64,000 nt of DNA from Neorhodopirellula pilleata. GTDB lineage: Bacteria > Planctomycetota > Planctomycetia > Pirellulales > Pirellulaceae. The position numbers were made by a program, and so were the translations under genes. Shown one piece after another: positions 44,784-53,526 of the stretch. The DNA lies in the NCBI RefSeq assembly GCF_007859915.1, contig NZ_SJPM01000016.1, positions 53,445 to 117,444 on the forward strand, in the 5' to 3' direction. The notes below the pieces were generated by a model. The model saw nothing but the letters and a program-made list of their open reading frames with translations, was not told the DNA's origin and ran no database searches. The first letter of the stretch is position 1; every line of letters begins with the position of its first letter.

Positions 44784-45047
44784 TGATGATCCTCAGGGTT
44801 GGATTCTTGACGCGAGACAATAGGAACATAGCCGACTTCGAGACCTTTGGGTGGCCTCACCCGTATCGTCATTGGCTGAATTGGTTGCCGAAGAAGGAAT
44901 TTGCTTACAGTCTCTTAAATCGCTTAAACGTCGACCAGGCAGCTATTTGCGAGTTGAGAAACGCTCACGCTGTGAGGTACGACCAGTGACGTCACCTCAA
45001 GTGCCGCTGACGCTTCCGCCGCAATCATCGTCCTAGCTGCAGTGCTG

Positions 45048-46664
45048 TTACGGAGCGTTGTGGCCCTTGAATCCAACGGTTGGGTCTAAGACAGTTCCTG
45101 AGCGTGGGACAGAGTGTGCTTCCGTGGCATATAACTTCAGTTTCTCGACAACCTCAGGAAAGCGAGTCGCAACGTTGTTCTTTTCTACCAAATCTTCACT
45201 TAGATCGTACAACTCAAATGGAGCCGAAGGATTCGGTTTGATGGCTTTCCAATTGTTCATTCGAACGGCGACGCTTTTCCCGTCTTCCCAATAGAGGTAG
45301 GGATGTTGTTTCTGCTCGTGCCCGACGACTGCCTCCCCCAATAGCGTTGGCAGAATCGAGATTCCGTCAGCGTTTTTGTCGAGCGGCACATCCACAAGCT
45401 CGGACAGGGTAGCCATCACATCGGGGAAGTATCCAAGATGGTTCGAGATCGAACCTGGAGCAATGTGACCAGGCCAGCGAACGATAAATGGAATCCGCAG
45501 CCCGCCTTCGTAGAACGTTCCCTTGCCAGCACGAAACCGCTCGCCCGTTTTCGGATTCAGGTTGGGCCCCAAAAAGCCATGAGGATGACGCTCATCCTGA
45601 AAGTAGGCTTGCCCGCCGTTGTCACCGCAGACGAAAACGATTGTTTTTTGATCGAGATCGAGTTCGCGAAGCAACCCAAAGATGTCTCCGATTTGACGAT
45701 CGACCATCTCGACCATCGCTGCGTAAATCTGCGCATCGATTTCGCCACGCTGGTTTGTTGCATCCCAATTCTTGTCTCGGTACTTGAGAAAAGCGGGATC
45801 GTCCTTGGGCATCCCCCAATGGCCGTGAGGTGGTGTCCATGGCATATATGCGAAGAACGGTCGCTTGGCATTCTCTCGAATGAAGTCTAGCCCGGCCTCA
45901 TGAATAAGATCTTGTGCAAACACTTCACCGAAATAAGGATCTCCCGTGTTACCCTCCAGCGGAACCTTGACACTGTTGCGAAGCAGGTAACGCGGATAGT
46001 AGACGTGAGCGTGGACCTGATGGTAGTAGCCAAAAAACGTGTCGAATCCATGTTTCTCTGGAACACCCGATGTGCCTGCATCACCGAGCCCCCATTTCCC
46101 GAAGCCTCCGGTCGTGTATCCACACTCATGTACGACATCTGCGATCGTGCGATCGTCGGAGCGCAGGGCTGCTCCGCCGCCATTGAGTCGTACCGTCGTG
46201 TGTCCGGTATGTTGCCCCGTCATCAGCGTGCTGCGGGTCGGAGCACAAACATTCGCGCCCGCCAAAAATTGGGTGAACCGCATGCCCTCGCGAGCCATTT
46301 TGTCAATGTTTGGGGTTTGCAAAATTGGATGACCCATCCCCGAGGATTCGAAGTAGCCCCATTCATCCATCATGATATAGATGATATTGGGTTTCTCGAT
46401 GGATTCGGCTTGGGCAAGCGTCGGTGCTCCAAAAGCAAGCAGCGTCCCAAGACCAAGGGCACTGAACGTTGGGAGAAGTATCCGTATCACTAATTTTGCT
46501 TTCGCTGATGAGACTAATTCGGTATCACCATCCGCTTGTTGGATGTTAGGGATGTGGGGTTCTGCTTTCATCGATTTGATTGCGAAAGTAGCATTCCCAA
46601 ACCACTTCGCCAAACACTTCCAACCGAAGGTCATTCCGAGACATTGTTCCTCTCCCGTAGACAT
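45048..46664 (-). CDS. Sulfatase (type I, CAPTR) with long N-terminal extension
   Basis: Exported sulfatase. The frame starts at ATG 46664, giving 538 residues with about 57 residues before the hydrophobic segment LVIRILLPTFSALGLGTLLA. That segment may be a late signal peptide (AQAES cut) or a membrane anchor. A start at the ATG at 46571 would shorten the extension. Motifs: KPNIIYIMMDEWGYFESSG, where the usual DD is DE, CAPTRSTLMTG with Cys140 from the first ATG, FGKWGLGDAG instead of GKWHL, and VCGDNGGQAYFQ. These substitutions mark a separate subfamily. C-terminal LYDLSEDLVEKNNVA is standard. About 286 bp upstream, to 46951, have no credible gene. Confidence 0.92.
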   Translation of the reverse strand: MSTGEEQCLGMTFGWKCLAKWFGNATFAIKSMKAEPHIPNIQQADGDTELVSSAKAKLVIRILLPTFSALGLGTLLAFGAPTLAQAESIEKPNIIYIMMDEWGYFESSGMGHPILQTPNIDKMAREGMRFTQFLAGANVCAPTRSTLMTGQHTGHTTVRLNGGGAALRSDDRTIADVVHECGYTTGGFGKWGLGDAGTSGVPEKHGFDTFFGYYHQVHAHVYYPRYLLRNSVKVPLEGNTGDPYFGEVFAQDLIHEAGLDFIRENAKRPFFAYMPWTPPHGHWGMPKDDPAFLKYRDKNWDATNQRGEIDAQIYAAMVEMVDRQIGDIFGLLRELDLDQKTIVFVCGDNGGQAYFQDERHPHGFLGPNLNPKTGERFRAGKGTFYEGGLRIPFIVRWPGHIAPGSISNHLGYFPDVMATLSELVDVPLDKNADGISILPTLLGEAVVGHEQKQHPYLYWEDGKSVAVRMNNWKAIKPNPSAPFELYDLSEDLVEKNNVATRFPEVVEKLKLYATEAHSVPRSGTVLDPTVGFKGHNAP

Positions 46665-46950
46665 GCCCCCCGGTTGTCGCTGCGGTGCGCTGGACGGGTT
46701 TCAGAACGTATTGTAGTTGTCAAGATCGGTTCTTGTGAAGCGAAGCAACGTCAATACAGAGACGATGTTATCAACCAAGACAAACGGCAAGTTGTCATTA
46801 CGTCGCCTGGGCCTTCGCCGAGAAACTGGCTTGACTCCATGAGACGAGATTTTTCCGCATCAACGTCTTCAGCACCAATCCAATAGAACTCTTTAACAGA
46901 GTCGACACAGTTCGAAGCATTTGGACGATCATTCCAATGAATGACTTCAA

Positions 46951-49224
46951 TCACTGATGGTCAACACTGTCCTTGCTCGTCCGCCCCATTTTCGAGACGT
47001 CCAGTGACTCGATTCCCAGTACCACGGCGGGACTGCCGGGGCGGAAAGTGAAATCGCCATTGCCGGGATCTGTAAACAGAGGATCACCAAAGAGGCTGGC
47101 GTCCTCTTTGCCTACCGCCCGCATTTTTATCAGATGATCGTCAATCCAATGCGGATTCGTTGGATGGTAGTAGAGGTTTGAATCCATGTCCGTCGACACG
47201 AGCTTGGGACCTCCACTTGTCTGTCCACTTCTGAGCCTTTCGGAATAGGCACTACCACCATCGGGATGTGACAAAATAATGTTGCGGTGTGCCTTCGAGC
47301 CCGCTACTGGAGCCCATTCAAAGCTGATGTATCCCGACCTGGGAACCACCGCTGGTGCTACGATGAAATTGTTGATGATGTCGTTGACACCCTTCGAGGC
47401 GATTGCTGCGGAGAATCCAGCGTTGTTGTAGAGGACGTTTCCATAGATGAGCGTTTCATGTTGGTCATCATCGCAACGGATGGCCGCTGGTAGGGAGTGC
47501 GCAAGGTTGTCGTGAAGGTAGTTGTAGCGAACGATATTCCCTGTTCCCGTTCCGGACACATAGATACCATTTCCATCAGAGAGCAATTCAACGGCGTGTG
47601 AAATCTCGTTGTGCTCCAGAAGGTTGTGCCGGGCATGATTGTACCTCTCGCGGATTTTCCAGCTCTCATATCCACCGCGTGTCCGTTTCTCGTCCTCAGC
47701 CGCAATCTCATGCCGGCGAACCGTTCTTCCGCCCTCGCCATTTAGACTCCGGTCAGGTTCCACGCGCGTGGTGATCAGCACCGCTGCATAACCACTATGG
47801 TGCAACTCGTTGTGGACCATCCGATTGTGTCCACTCTGCCAAGCCCATAGTCCTGGGGAATGCCAAGTGATTTCACTGAAATGATGGATGTGGTTGTTGA
47901 TGATGTCGTTGTGGTGGTTGGCGTCTTTGGTTCCGGGGCCATAACCTGCCAGCAGAATTCCCGCCTCGCCTAGGTGAGCGAACTCGGAATCAACAACGCG
48001 ATTGCGTTGGGCATGCAGGTCCATGCGCAAACCGGAACCACCGGAATTGATAAACGTGCAATCTGTCACCCGACAGTCTTCAGCTCCACGGAATCGAAGC
48101 AGGGCGGTGGGACGATCGAACATGTCCCAGTCGTGCTGCATGCCCCAACCCACGCGACCTTCATCGTTTTTCCATGCCCAACGATCCGCATGCGAAAAAG
48201 TCAGTCCAGAAAAAGCAATGCCGCGAACGGGCGTGTCCGTCGGACCTTGGTAGTCGATGACCCCTTCGACACGAATCAGTTCAGTCGTCGTTGGCGCAAG
48301 GATTCCACGTGGCGATCCATCCGGGGCAGGATCAGAGGGCCACAAATAGATCTTTCGCGTCTGCGTATTGACCACCCATTCACCGGGTTCGTCTAGCGCA
48401 TCAATAATATTCTCAACCCATACGACGGAGTCGCCAGGCTTGTGCAGATAAGGCGCCAAGGGCCCCATCGGATAGGTCGCGGAAACGCTGGTAGTGGCGA
48501 CCTGATCAACTTCATCGACCGAAGCAAGCGGAAGCATGTTGATCACCCAGGCGCGACCGGGCCTTGCCTGGATTTCGACGTCCTCCACATTGCTCCAATT
48601 TCTCAAAGCTCCTTGCGGAAAGTGCAGCGTTCGTGCACTACCAGGTTTGGTGTAGGCGAACCCAGAATTGCGAGCGCGATTCAGACGTCCATAGTTGTCA
48701 TAGAGCGTATAGAATCGATCCATGTCCGAAGGCATGTCTGTCACCCAGACCTTGCCCACCGCCGTGGCAGGCAAATCAGCAGGCGGTGACTCCAATCGCG
48801 TCCAACCGGTAACTGGCACGCCCCCACTCACTACTGGATGCTCGCCGGGGTAGGCAGCAAATGTCAAATAAGCGGGACCGATCTCATCGCCAGCTCCATA
48901 TTGTTCGAACGCCGCATTGCTTGACGTCTGCGCAGCGTCTGCGATTCCCAACACCAACGTTTCGTTGACCTGATGGCGTCCCACGCGGAGAGTAATTACC
49001 ACCGGCTCGGTATTGCCTGCTGTGCGCAAAGTCCTCACGGCCTGCACGGCATCGTGAAGAGATCCGTAAGGGTGAGCGATACTGCCATCAGCCTCAGCGT
49101 TTCCGTCGACAGAAACGTAGACGTCCAAAGCAAAACTCGCATCGGACGCCCCAAAGAGAGCCAGCATAGGAATCAAAAGTAAAGTGATCCTTTGTAAACA
49201 ACAGGACTGCCAATGCTCGTTCAT
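46951..49224 (-). CDS. GH141-type right-handed beta-helix protein
   Basis: Secreted 757-residue protein with signal peptide ITLLLIPMLALFGASDASFA. It opens with the helix entry LDVYVSVDGNAEADGS and contains NTQTRKIYLWPSD, GIAFSGLTFSHADRWAW, WGMQHDWDMFDRPTALLRFR, AHLGEAGILLAGYGPGTKDA, and NNHIHHFSEITWHSPGLWAW. It is a paralogue of 51041-53218 and 56962-59136 and of the helix module in 33191-37600. Characterised GH141 members include alpha-L-fucosidase and xylanase. In this context an exo-fucosidase on a sulfated fucan is plausible. The HxSPG and GYGPGxKD blocks shared by all three paralogues probably line the active site (inference). Confidence 0.85.
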   Translation of the reverse strand: MNEHWQSCCLQRITLLLIPMLALFGASDASFALDVYVSVDGNAEADGSIAHPYGSLHDAVQAVRTLRTAGNTEPVVITLRVGRHQVNETLVLGIADAAQTSSNAAFEQYGAGDEIGPAYLTFAAYPGEHPVVSGGVPVTGWTRLESPPADLPATAVGKVWVTDMPSDMDRFYTLYDNYGRLNRARNSGFAYTKPGSARTLHFPQGALRNWSNVEDVEIQARPGRAWVINMLPLASVDEVDQVATTSVSATYPMGPLAPYLHKPGDSVVWVENIIDALDEPGEWVVNTQTRKIYLWPSDPAPDGSPRGILAPTTTELIRVEGVIDYQGPTDTPVRGIAFSGLTFSHADRWAWKNDEGRVGWGMQHDWDMFDRPTALLRFRGAEDCRVTDCTFINSGGSGLRMDLHAQRNRVVDSEFAHLGEAGILLAGYGPGTKDANHHNDIINNHIHHFSEITWHSPGLWAWQSGHNRMVHNELHHSGYAAVLITTRVEPDRSLNGEGGRTVRRHEIAAEDEKRTRGGYESWKIRERYNHARHNLLEHNEISHAVELLSDGNGIYVSGTGTGNIVRYNYLHDNLAHSLPAAIRCDDDQHETLIYGNVLYNNAGFSAAIASKGVNDIINNFIVAPAVVPRSGYISFEWAPVAGSKAHRNIILSHPDGGSAYSERLRSGQTSGGPKLVSTDMDSNLYYHPTNPHWIDDHLIKMRAVGKEDASLFGDPLFTDPGNGDFTFRPGSPAVVLGIESLDVSKMGRTSKDSVDHQ

Positions 49225-49297
49225 AGTGTTCGTTCGTCTTTTCTATAAGTCGACAGATCCGTTTTGTGAGCCGAACGTGAGAGTATCGGGTAGTTTG

Positions 49298-49384
49298 TTA
49301 CAAAATGCTGGTAAAACGAAACCCGACAAGACGATCATCAAGCGAGTCACCGTCCCAAGTATCAATTCGATTGGGAACGCCGTT
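49298..49384 (-). pseudogene. C-terminal scrap of an iduronate-sulfatase-like gene
   Basis: Minus-strand reading from about 49384 gives NGVPNRIDTWDGDSLDDRLV and a stop TAA at 49298-49300. This matches the C-terminus of the sulfatase at 43212 (LPAGSDTWNGDSLDRRIEQW). It lies directly after the stop of the sulfatase at 49390, so the rest of a former sulfatase gene has been lost there. The surrounding gap (49225-49389) holds nothing else recognisable. Confidence 0.7.
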
Positions 49385-49389
49385 GCGTG

Positions 49390-50907
49390 TCACTTCACTT
49401 TCTTTGACGAAAGAGGGATCGTTCGATCAAACAGTTTTCCGTAGCGTTGATAGTCGTTGTAATTAACGGCCTGCTGATTCCACTTGGCAAGTTCTTGGTC
49501 GTACCGCTGACGCATCGCTTCTAAGAGACTCGCACTATCGGAGCTGATAGCGAGGTTGGTCAGCTCCAACGGGTCGCTTTGCAGATCGAAGAGTTCTTCA
49601 GCGGGACTCATCGTTTTGTCGCCGTACCACCAGTACGTGTATTTGTATCTTTTGGTCAGGCAAGTGAGGCTTGTCGTCGGAACTGCACCCCATGTGTTGA
49701 TGAAAGCCAATTGCTCGTGACCACCTTCGTTTGGATTCTGCAGCAATCCCAGCAGGCTCTTTCCATCCATGTTGACGGGCGGCGAAAGACCGGCGATATC
49801 CAAAATCGTTGGCCCAATGTCAATGTTGCCCGTCAGTTGTTCACAGCGAATCTGTTGACCATTGAGCGGACTGCGTGGATCGTAGATCATCAGTGGAACG
49901 CGAGCGGATTCTTCCATGGGCAAAACTTTCGAGCCATAGCCATGCGAGCCGCAAATGTAGCCGTTGTCACTGGTGTAGATTACGACTGTGTTGTCCGCCA
50001 CGTTCTGTTCCCGCAATTGGTCCCGGATCATCCCGATGGCGACGTCGATTCCATAGACCTGCTGATGGTACTTTGCCATTTCGCCGTCGTAGTCGGTGTC
50101 ATAGTTCCACTCTGTAAAGCGAGGATACTGGCGACCCGCCTTGCTTTGCGGTGATAGATGTTCGCCGAATTGACGACCGAAATTTTGTGGTTTGGTGAAT
50201 TTCTTACCCGCGTAAATTTCGTTAAAGCGAGGATCAGGAGTCGCTGGCTTGTGTGGTGCTTTAAAGCTAATCGATAAACAGAAAGGCTTCTTTTGCTTGA
50301 CTGATTCACGGATCACATCCTGTCCGAAAGCTCCGTAAGACAAGGTTGAATGGGGGTACTTTTCAGCATACTTCCGCATCGACTTGTTCTTTACCGTCGC
50401 ATATTCCGTCTGCCCCGGACTTCCCCCCCAAAAGTCGAAATCGTCTTCGCATAACCCTTTGCCCTCGACCACGATTCCAAACTTTCCGGCGAAGGCTGTT
50501 AGGTAACCAGCTTCTCGCAACAAAACGGGATAAGACTTTTCCCAAACCTTGGACTTCATATCGCCATGATTGAAATTGCATCCCGTTTTGTATTCGTACA
50601 TCCCCGTAAACACATTCGCCCGGCTGGCCATGCAGATGGCTGTCGTGTTGTAGTGCCTGTCGAAAAGCACGCCCTCACGAGCAAGCTGATCCATGTTCGG
50701 TGTCTGAACATCCTTATTTCCATAGCACCCAACTGAATAAGTATTTTGGTCGTCGGCGAACAGAAAAACGATGTTCGGCTTTGCACCCGCTCCGTCGGCC
50801 GCGGTAGCCAGCGAACTCGCGTTCTCACTTGGTAAGAATGCAGAGGTCACTAGCAGAAGCAAATTGGTGATTTTCAAGACTGGGCTAACTTCGAATATTG
50901 GTTTCAT
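49390..50907 (-). CDS. Sulfatase (type I, CMASR)
   Basis: Secreted sulfatase of 505 residues from the ATG at 50907; a TTG at 50919 is in frame but unlikely. The signal region is ITNLLLLVTSAFL. Motifs: KPNIVFLFADDQNTYSVGCY, ICMASRANVFTG with Cys92 (Ala in place of Pro, as in the sulfatase at 43212), GKFGIVVEGKG in place of GKWHL, YTSDNGYICGSHGYG and a C-terminal LFDLQSDPLELTNLA. It resembles the sulfatase module of the fusion at 33191-37600 (DDQ..., GKFGTRLE, TSDNGRFHGSQG), so the two probably belong to one subfamily. Confidence 0.95.
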   Translation of the reverse strand: MKPIFEVSPVLKITNLLLLVTSAFLPSENASSLATAADGAGAKPNIVFLFADDQNTYSVGCYGNKDVQTPNMDQLAREGVLFDRHYNTTAICMASRANVFTGMYEYKTGCNFNHGDMKSKVWEKSYPVLLREAGYLTAFAGKFGIVVEGKGLCEDDFDFWGGSPGQTEYATVKNKSMRKYAEKYPHSTLSYGAFGQDVIRESVKQKKPFCLSISFKAPHKPATPDPRFNEIYAGKKFTKPQNFGRQFGEHLSPQSKAGRQYPRFTEWNYDTDYDGEMAKYHQQVYGIDVAIGMIRDQLREQNVADNTVVIYTSDNGYICGSHGYGSKVLPMEESARVPLMIYDPRSPLNGQQIRCEQLTGNIDIGPTILDIAGLSPPVNMDGKSLLGLLQNPNEGGHEQLAFINTWGAVPTTSLTCLTKRYKYTYWWYGDKTMSPAEELFDLQSDPLELTNLAISSDSASLLEAMRQRYDQELAKWNQQAVNYNDYQRYGKLFDRTIPLSSKKVK

Positions 50908-51040
50908 GTTGTTTCTCAATTGGGCAAGGGCGACAGCAGGACGCGTCCAAATAACAATTGTAGAATGGTCTCCCGAGGGGCAGAGTCTGCCATCAGACAG
51001 ACAACAAACGCGCCCTCAGATCATTCGTCGATGATTTTCT

Positions 51041-53218
51041 TTACTGTTCGGTGTCACGCAAACCGACTTGGGACAGGTCGATCGGGACGATGCCCATCTC
51101 CAACGCGGGCGATCCCGGCATGAATCGGAAATCGCCGTTTTCAGGATCGACGAACATCGGGTCGACCGCACGACTGTTGGCGTCGACTCCGTCGGCTCGC
51201 TGTTTTTCCAACACCTGCCTACCCAATTCAGGATCAATCGCGCAGTAGTAGATATTCAAATCAGTCTTCGCGTCCTTCGATCGCGCCAATTCTCGTCCTC
51301 GGCTATCCTCGGTCTTTCTTCCGTTTCCAGGAGCCAACTCATCGATAAAAACAGTTTCTTTGTTGATGGAATAGAAAACATTGCGTTCGATAACCGCATC
51401 GGTCAAAGGCCCTTCTCGCAGCGACAGGTAATACCCTCGAGGCGGCGCAAGGACGTCCGCAACGATATTTTTCTCGGCACGATTGTTCAGCTTCAAGATG
51501 ATCCCTTGCGCCATGCACTTAAAGATCACATTCTCGGTGATGAGCGTATCTTGCTGTCCTCCGTCAGTTCGAATTGCGGCTTGCATCAGCATGGGTGTGA
51601 CCAGATGATGAATGTAATTGCGGCGGATCACATTACCCGCACCAGCACCGCGAATGTAGATTCCGTTGCCGTCGCCCATCGTCTCCATCACATGGTGGAT
51701 CTCGTTGTACTCGAACTTATTGTCACGAGAGTGAAGGAATGGGCGTACGTCTTCCAGATTCAGATTTCGAGGCAAGTCACCGACTTCCTGCTTCCGAATG
51801 GTTCGAGAAAGTTCTCGGCCCTGCTTGTTGAAGAAGTCGGTCATGACACCGGAGAGGATCATTCCGCTGTAAGGCATGTGGTGAATCAGATTGTTCGCCA
51901 CACGATTATTACCGCTCTGCCAGACCATGATTCCAGGCGAATGAAGATAAATTCGCCCCATGTGATGAATGTGGTTGTTGAAGACAAGGTTGTTCTTGCT
52001 CACATCTTTGGCTCCCGGACCGTAACCGCATAGCAGGATACCGGCGCCTCCCATGTGCTCGATATGGTTGCCGGAGATCTTGTTTTCCTGTCCATGCAAA
52101 TCCACACGGATCGCACCGCTGCCGCTGTGAGCAAAGTGACATTTCTCGATCTTGCAGTTCTCGGTACCACGCAGACGAACCAAAGCGTTGGCCTTATCGT
52201 GCATATCCCAATCGTGCTGCAGTCCCGCATCGTCGGCGGTTAACTGGTAGCGTTCACCGTGCATGAATGTCAGGCCGCGAAGGCACAAATTCCGCGCTGG
52301 GATGTCGTTCGGCCCTGGTTTGTCGATTTCACCTTCGATAAGAATCAACTCTGTCAATTGAGGAGCCAAGACGGACGTTGTGTTTCGCGGCCAGAGGTAG
52401 ACCTTGCCTTGCTCCGTATTGAGTACCCATTCACCGGGTTCATCGAGTTCCTCGAGTGCGTTTTCCACCCAGCAGGATTCGACCGTCGGCAGAAAGTGAA
52501 GCACGTTCATCGCGTAGGTGGCGTCGATGGACGTGGTTGCCAATTGCTTTTCTTCATCAACCGATTCCAGTGGCAGCACGTTTGAAATCCATGCGTGATG
52601 CGGCCGGACAATGATTTCAACGTCCGTCACGTTCGACCAATTCTTCAATCGGCCTTCCGGAAAATGAAGTCGGTTGCGGCTGCCGCCTTTGAGCGGTATG
52701 AACCCAGATGACTTGGCCCGCGGAAGCATTCCTTCGGAGTCATAGAGCGTGAAAAATCGATCCGACGTTTCGGCCATCCACACGTTCCCAATGGCCGCGT
52801 CAGGGAGCCCCGGTAAATTGTCCGTGACTTTCTTCCAGCCCTCGATGGACTTTCCCGAGCTAAAGACCGGTGTCTCGTCGGGGTACGCCGCATAGGTCAC
52901 TGTTGAATCCTCTTGCCCCGAGTCTTCGATGCCGAAGACAACGGTTTCACTCAACCGATAAGTTCCTTCGCGAACCAGAACGACGATGTCTTTCGGCTCT
53001 TGCCGATTGAGAACGCGAACGGCATCGCGCGCTCGCGTCAGTGTCTCGAACGGACCATCGCTGGCATCGGCATTGGGGGCATCCAATGTCCCGGACCATT
53101 CATCGGATCCGGTGGGGGAGACATAGAAGTTCGCTTGCGTTCCAGCGGCCGAACCCAAAGTCGCTGCGAACAACGATCCTGTGAGTAGGGTAAATGCCAA
53201 GATTGGAAGTGCTTTCAT
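51041..53218 (-). CDS. GH141-type right-handed beta-helix protein
   Basis: Secreted protein of 725 residues from the ATG at 53218 (signal peptide ALPILAFTLLTGSLFAATLG); an upstream TTG at 53248 is unlikely. Typical entry FYVSPTGSDEWSGTLDAPNA, then TYRLSETVVFGIEDSGQEDS, LNTEQGKVYLWPRN, LQHDWDMHDKANALVRLRG, CGYGPGAKDVSKNN and NNHIHHMGRIYLHSPGIMVW. It ends NGDFRFMPGSPALEMGI like the other helices. Its start codon overlaps the stop of the truncated helix gene upstream (ATGA at 53215-53218). Very similar to 56962-59136. An exo-fucosidase-type role is inferred from family and neighbours. Confidence 0.87.
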   Translation of the reverse strand: MKALPILAFTLLTGSLFAATLGSAAGTQANFYVSPTGSDEWSGTLDAPNADASDGPFETLTRARDAVRVLNRQEPKDIVVLVREGTYRLSETVVFGIEDSGQEDSTVTYAAYPDETPVFSSGKSIEGWKKVTDNLPGLPDAAIGNVWMAETSDRFFTLYDSEGMLPRAKSSGFIPLKGGSRNRLHFPEGRLKNWSNVTDVEIIVRPHHAWISNVLPLESVDEEKQLATTSIDATYAMNVLHFLPTVESCWVENALEELDEPGEWVLNTEQGKVYLWPRNTTSVLAPQLTELILIEGEIDKPGPNDIPARNLCLRGLTFMHGERYQLTADDAGLQHDWDMHDKANALVRLRGTENCKIEKCHFAHSGSGAIRVDLHGQENKISGNHIEHMGGAGILLCGYGPGAKDVSKNNLVFNNHIHHMGRIYLHSPGIMVWQSGNNRVANNLIHHMPYSGMILSGVMTDFFNKQGRELSRTIRKQEVGDLPRNLNLEDVRPFLHSRDNKFEYNEIHHVMETMGDGNGIYIRGAGAGNVIRRNYIHHLVTPMLMQAAIRTDGGQQDTLITENVIFKCMAQGIILKLNNRAEKNIVADVLAPPRGYYLSLREGPLTDAVIERNVFYSINKETVFIDELAPGNGRKTEDSRGRELARSKDAKTDLNIYYCAIDPELGRQVLEKQRADGVDANSRAVDPMFVDPENGDFRFMPGSPALEMGIVPIDLSQVGLRDTEQ

Positions 53219-53496
53219 GAGATGCTCGTTCGAGTTGTTATTTGGCAAGGTTCGTCTGTCTTGTAGTTTGCTTCATTTGAGCCGACGGCGCTAGCCTCGG
53301 GTATCGGTCGGCACCCGCGGCTAGCGTTGTCAGCTTGGGCATTTCCGGCAATCGATACATTGATGTCGACTGCAAAAGTCTCACTCTGCACAGCGGGCAA
53401 TAGTATGACCAGAATCCACTGAAACATCTTCAGCGACCGAAAGGATAGAAATTGATTTTTCAAGTTTCGCCTCGCCTTTTCAATTCCTGATTCCAT
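53215..53496 (-). pseudogene. Beta-helix gene truncated at a hairpin repeat
   Basis: The frame starts at ATG 53496 (or 53427, directly at the signal peptide FQWILVILLPAVQSETFA) and continues as a helix entry, VDINVSIAGNAQADN, matching LDVYVSVDGNAEADG of 46951-49224. Immediately after ADN the coding sequence becomes hairpin repeat A (53279-53334). The frame then runs out to a stop at 53215 that overlaps the next helix gene by ATGA. Thus at least 650 codons are missing and the break coincides with the repeat edge. A leader-like peptide of 71-93 residues could still be made. Confidence 0.8.
53279..53334. repeat. Hairpin repeat, family A, copy 2 (at a gene break)
   Basis: Left arm GAGCCGACGGCGCTAGCCTC from 53279 pairs with CCGCGGCTAGCGTTGTCAGC ending at 53334. 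Its edge falls exactly where the truncated beta-helix gene loses homology to its relatives. That suggests the repeat inserted there or marks the deletion junction. Confidence 0.78.
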
Positions 53497-53526
53497 ACCG
53501 CAGATCGACCAGCCATGCGATTGTGA

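Noticed and set aside
44768..44989. Plus-strand frame in the gap between two sulfatases
   Set aside because: No family resemblance; part of it is antisense to the sulfatase start. Considered as a possible remnant but not supported.
46751..46954. 67-codon minus-strand frame coupled by GTGA to the end of the beta-helix gene
   Set aside because: Only a GTG start, which arises from the stop-codon context itself; no signal peptide or known family. Could be real but unsupported.
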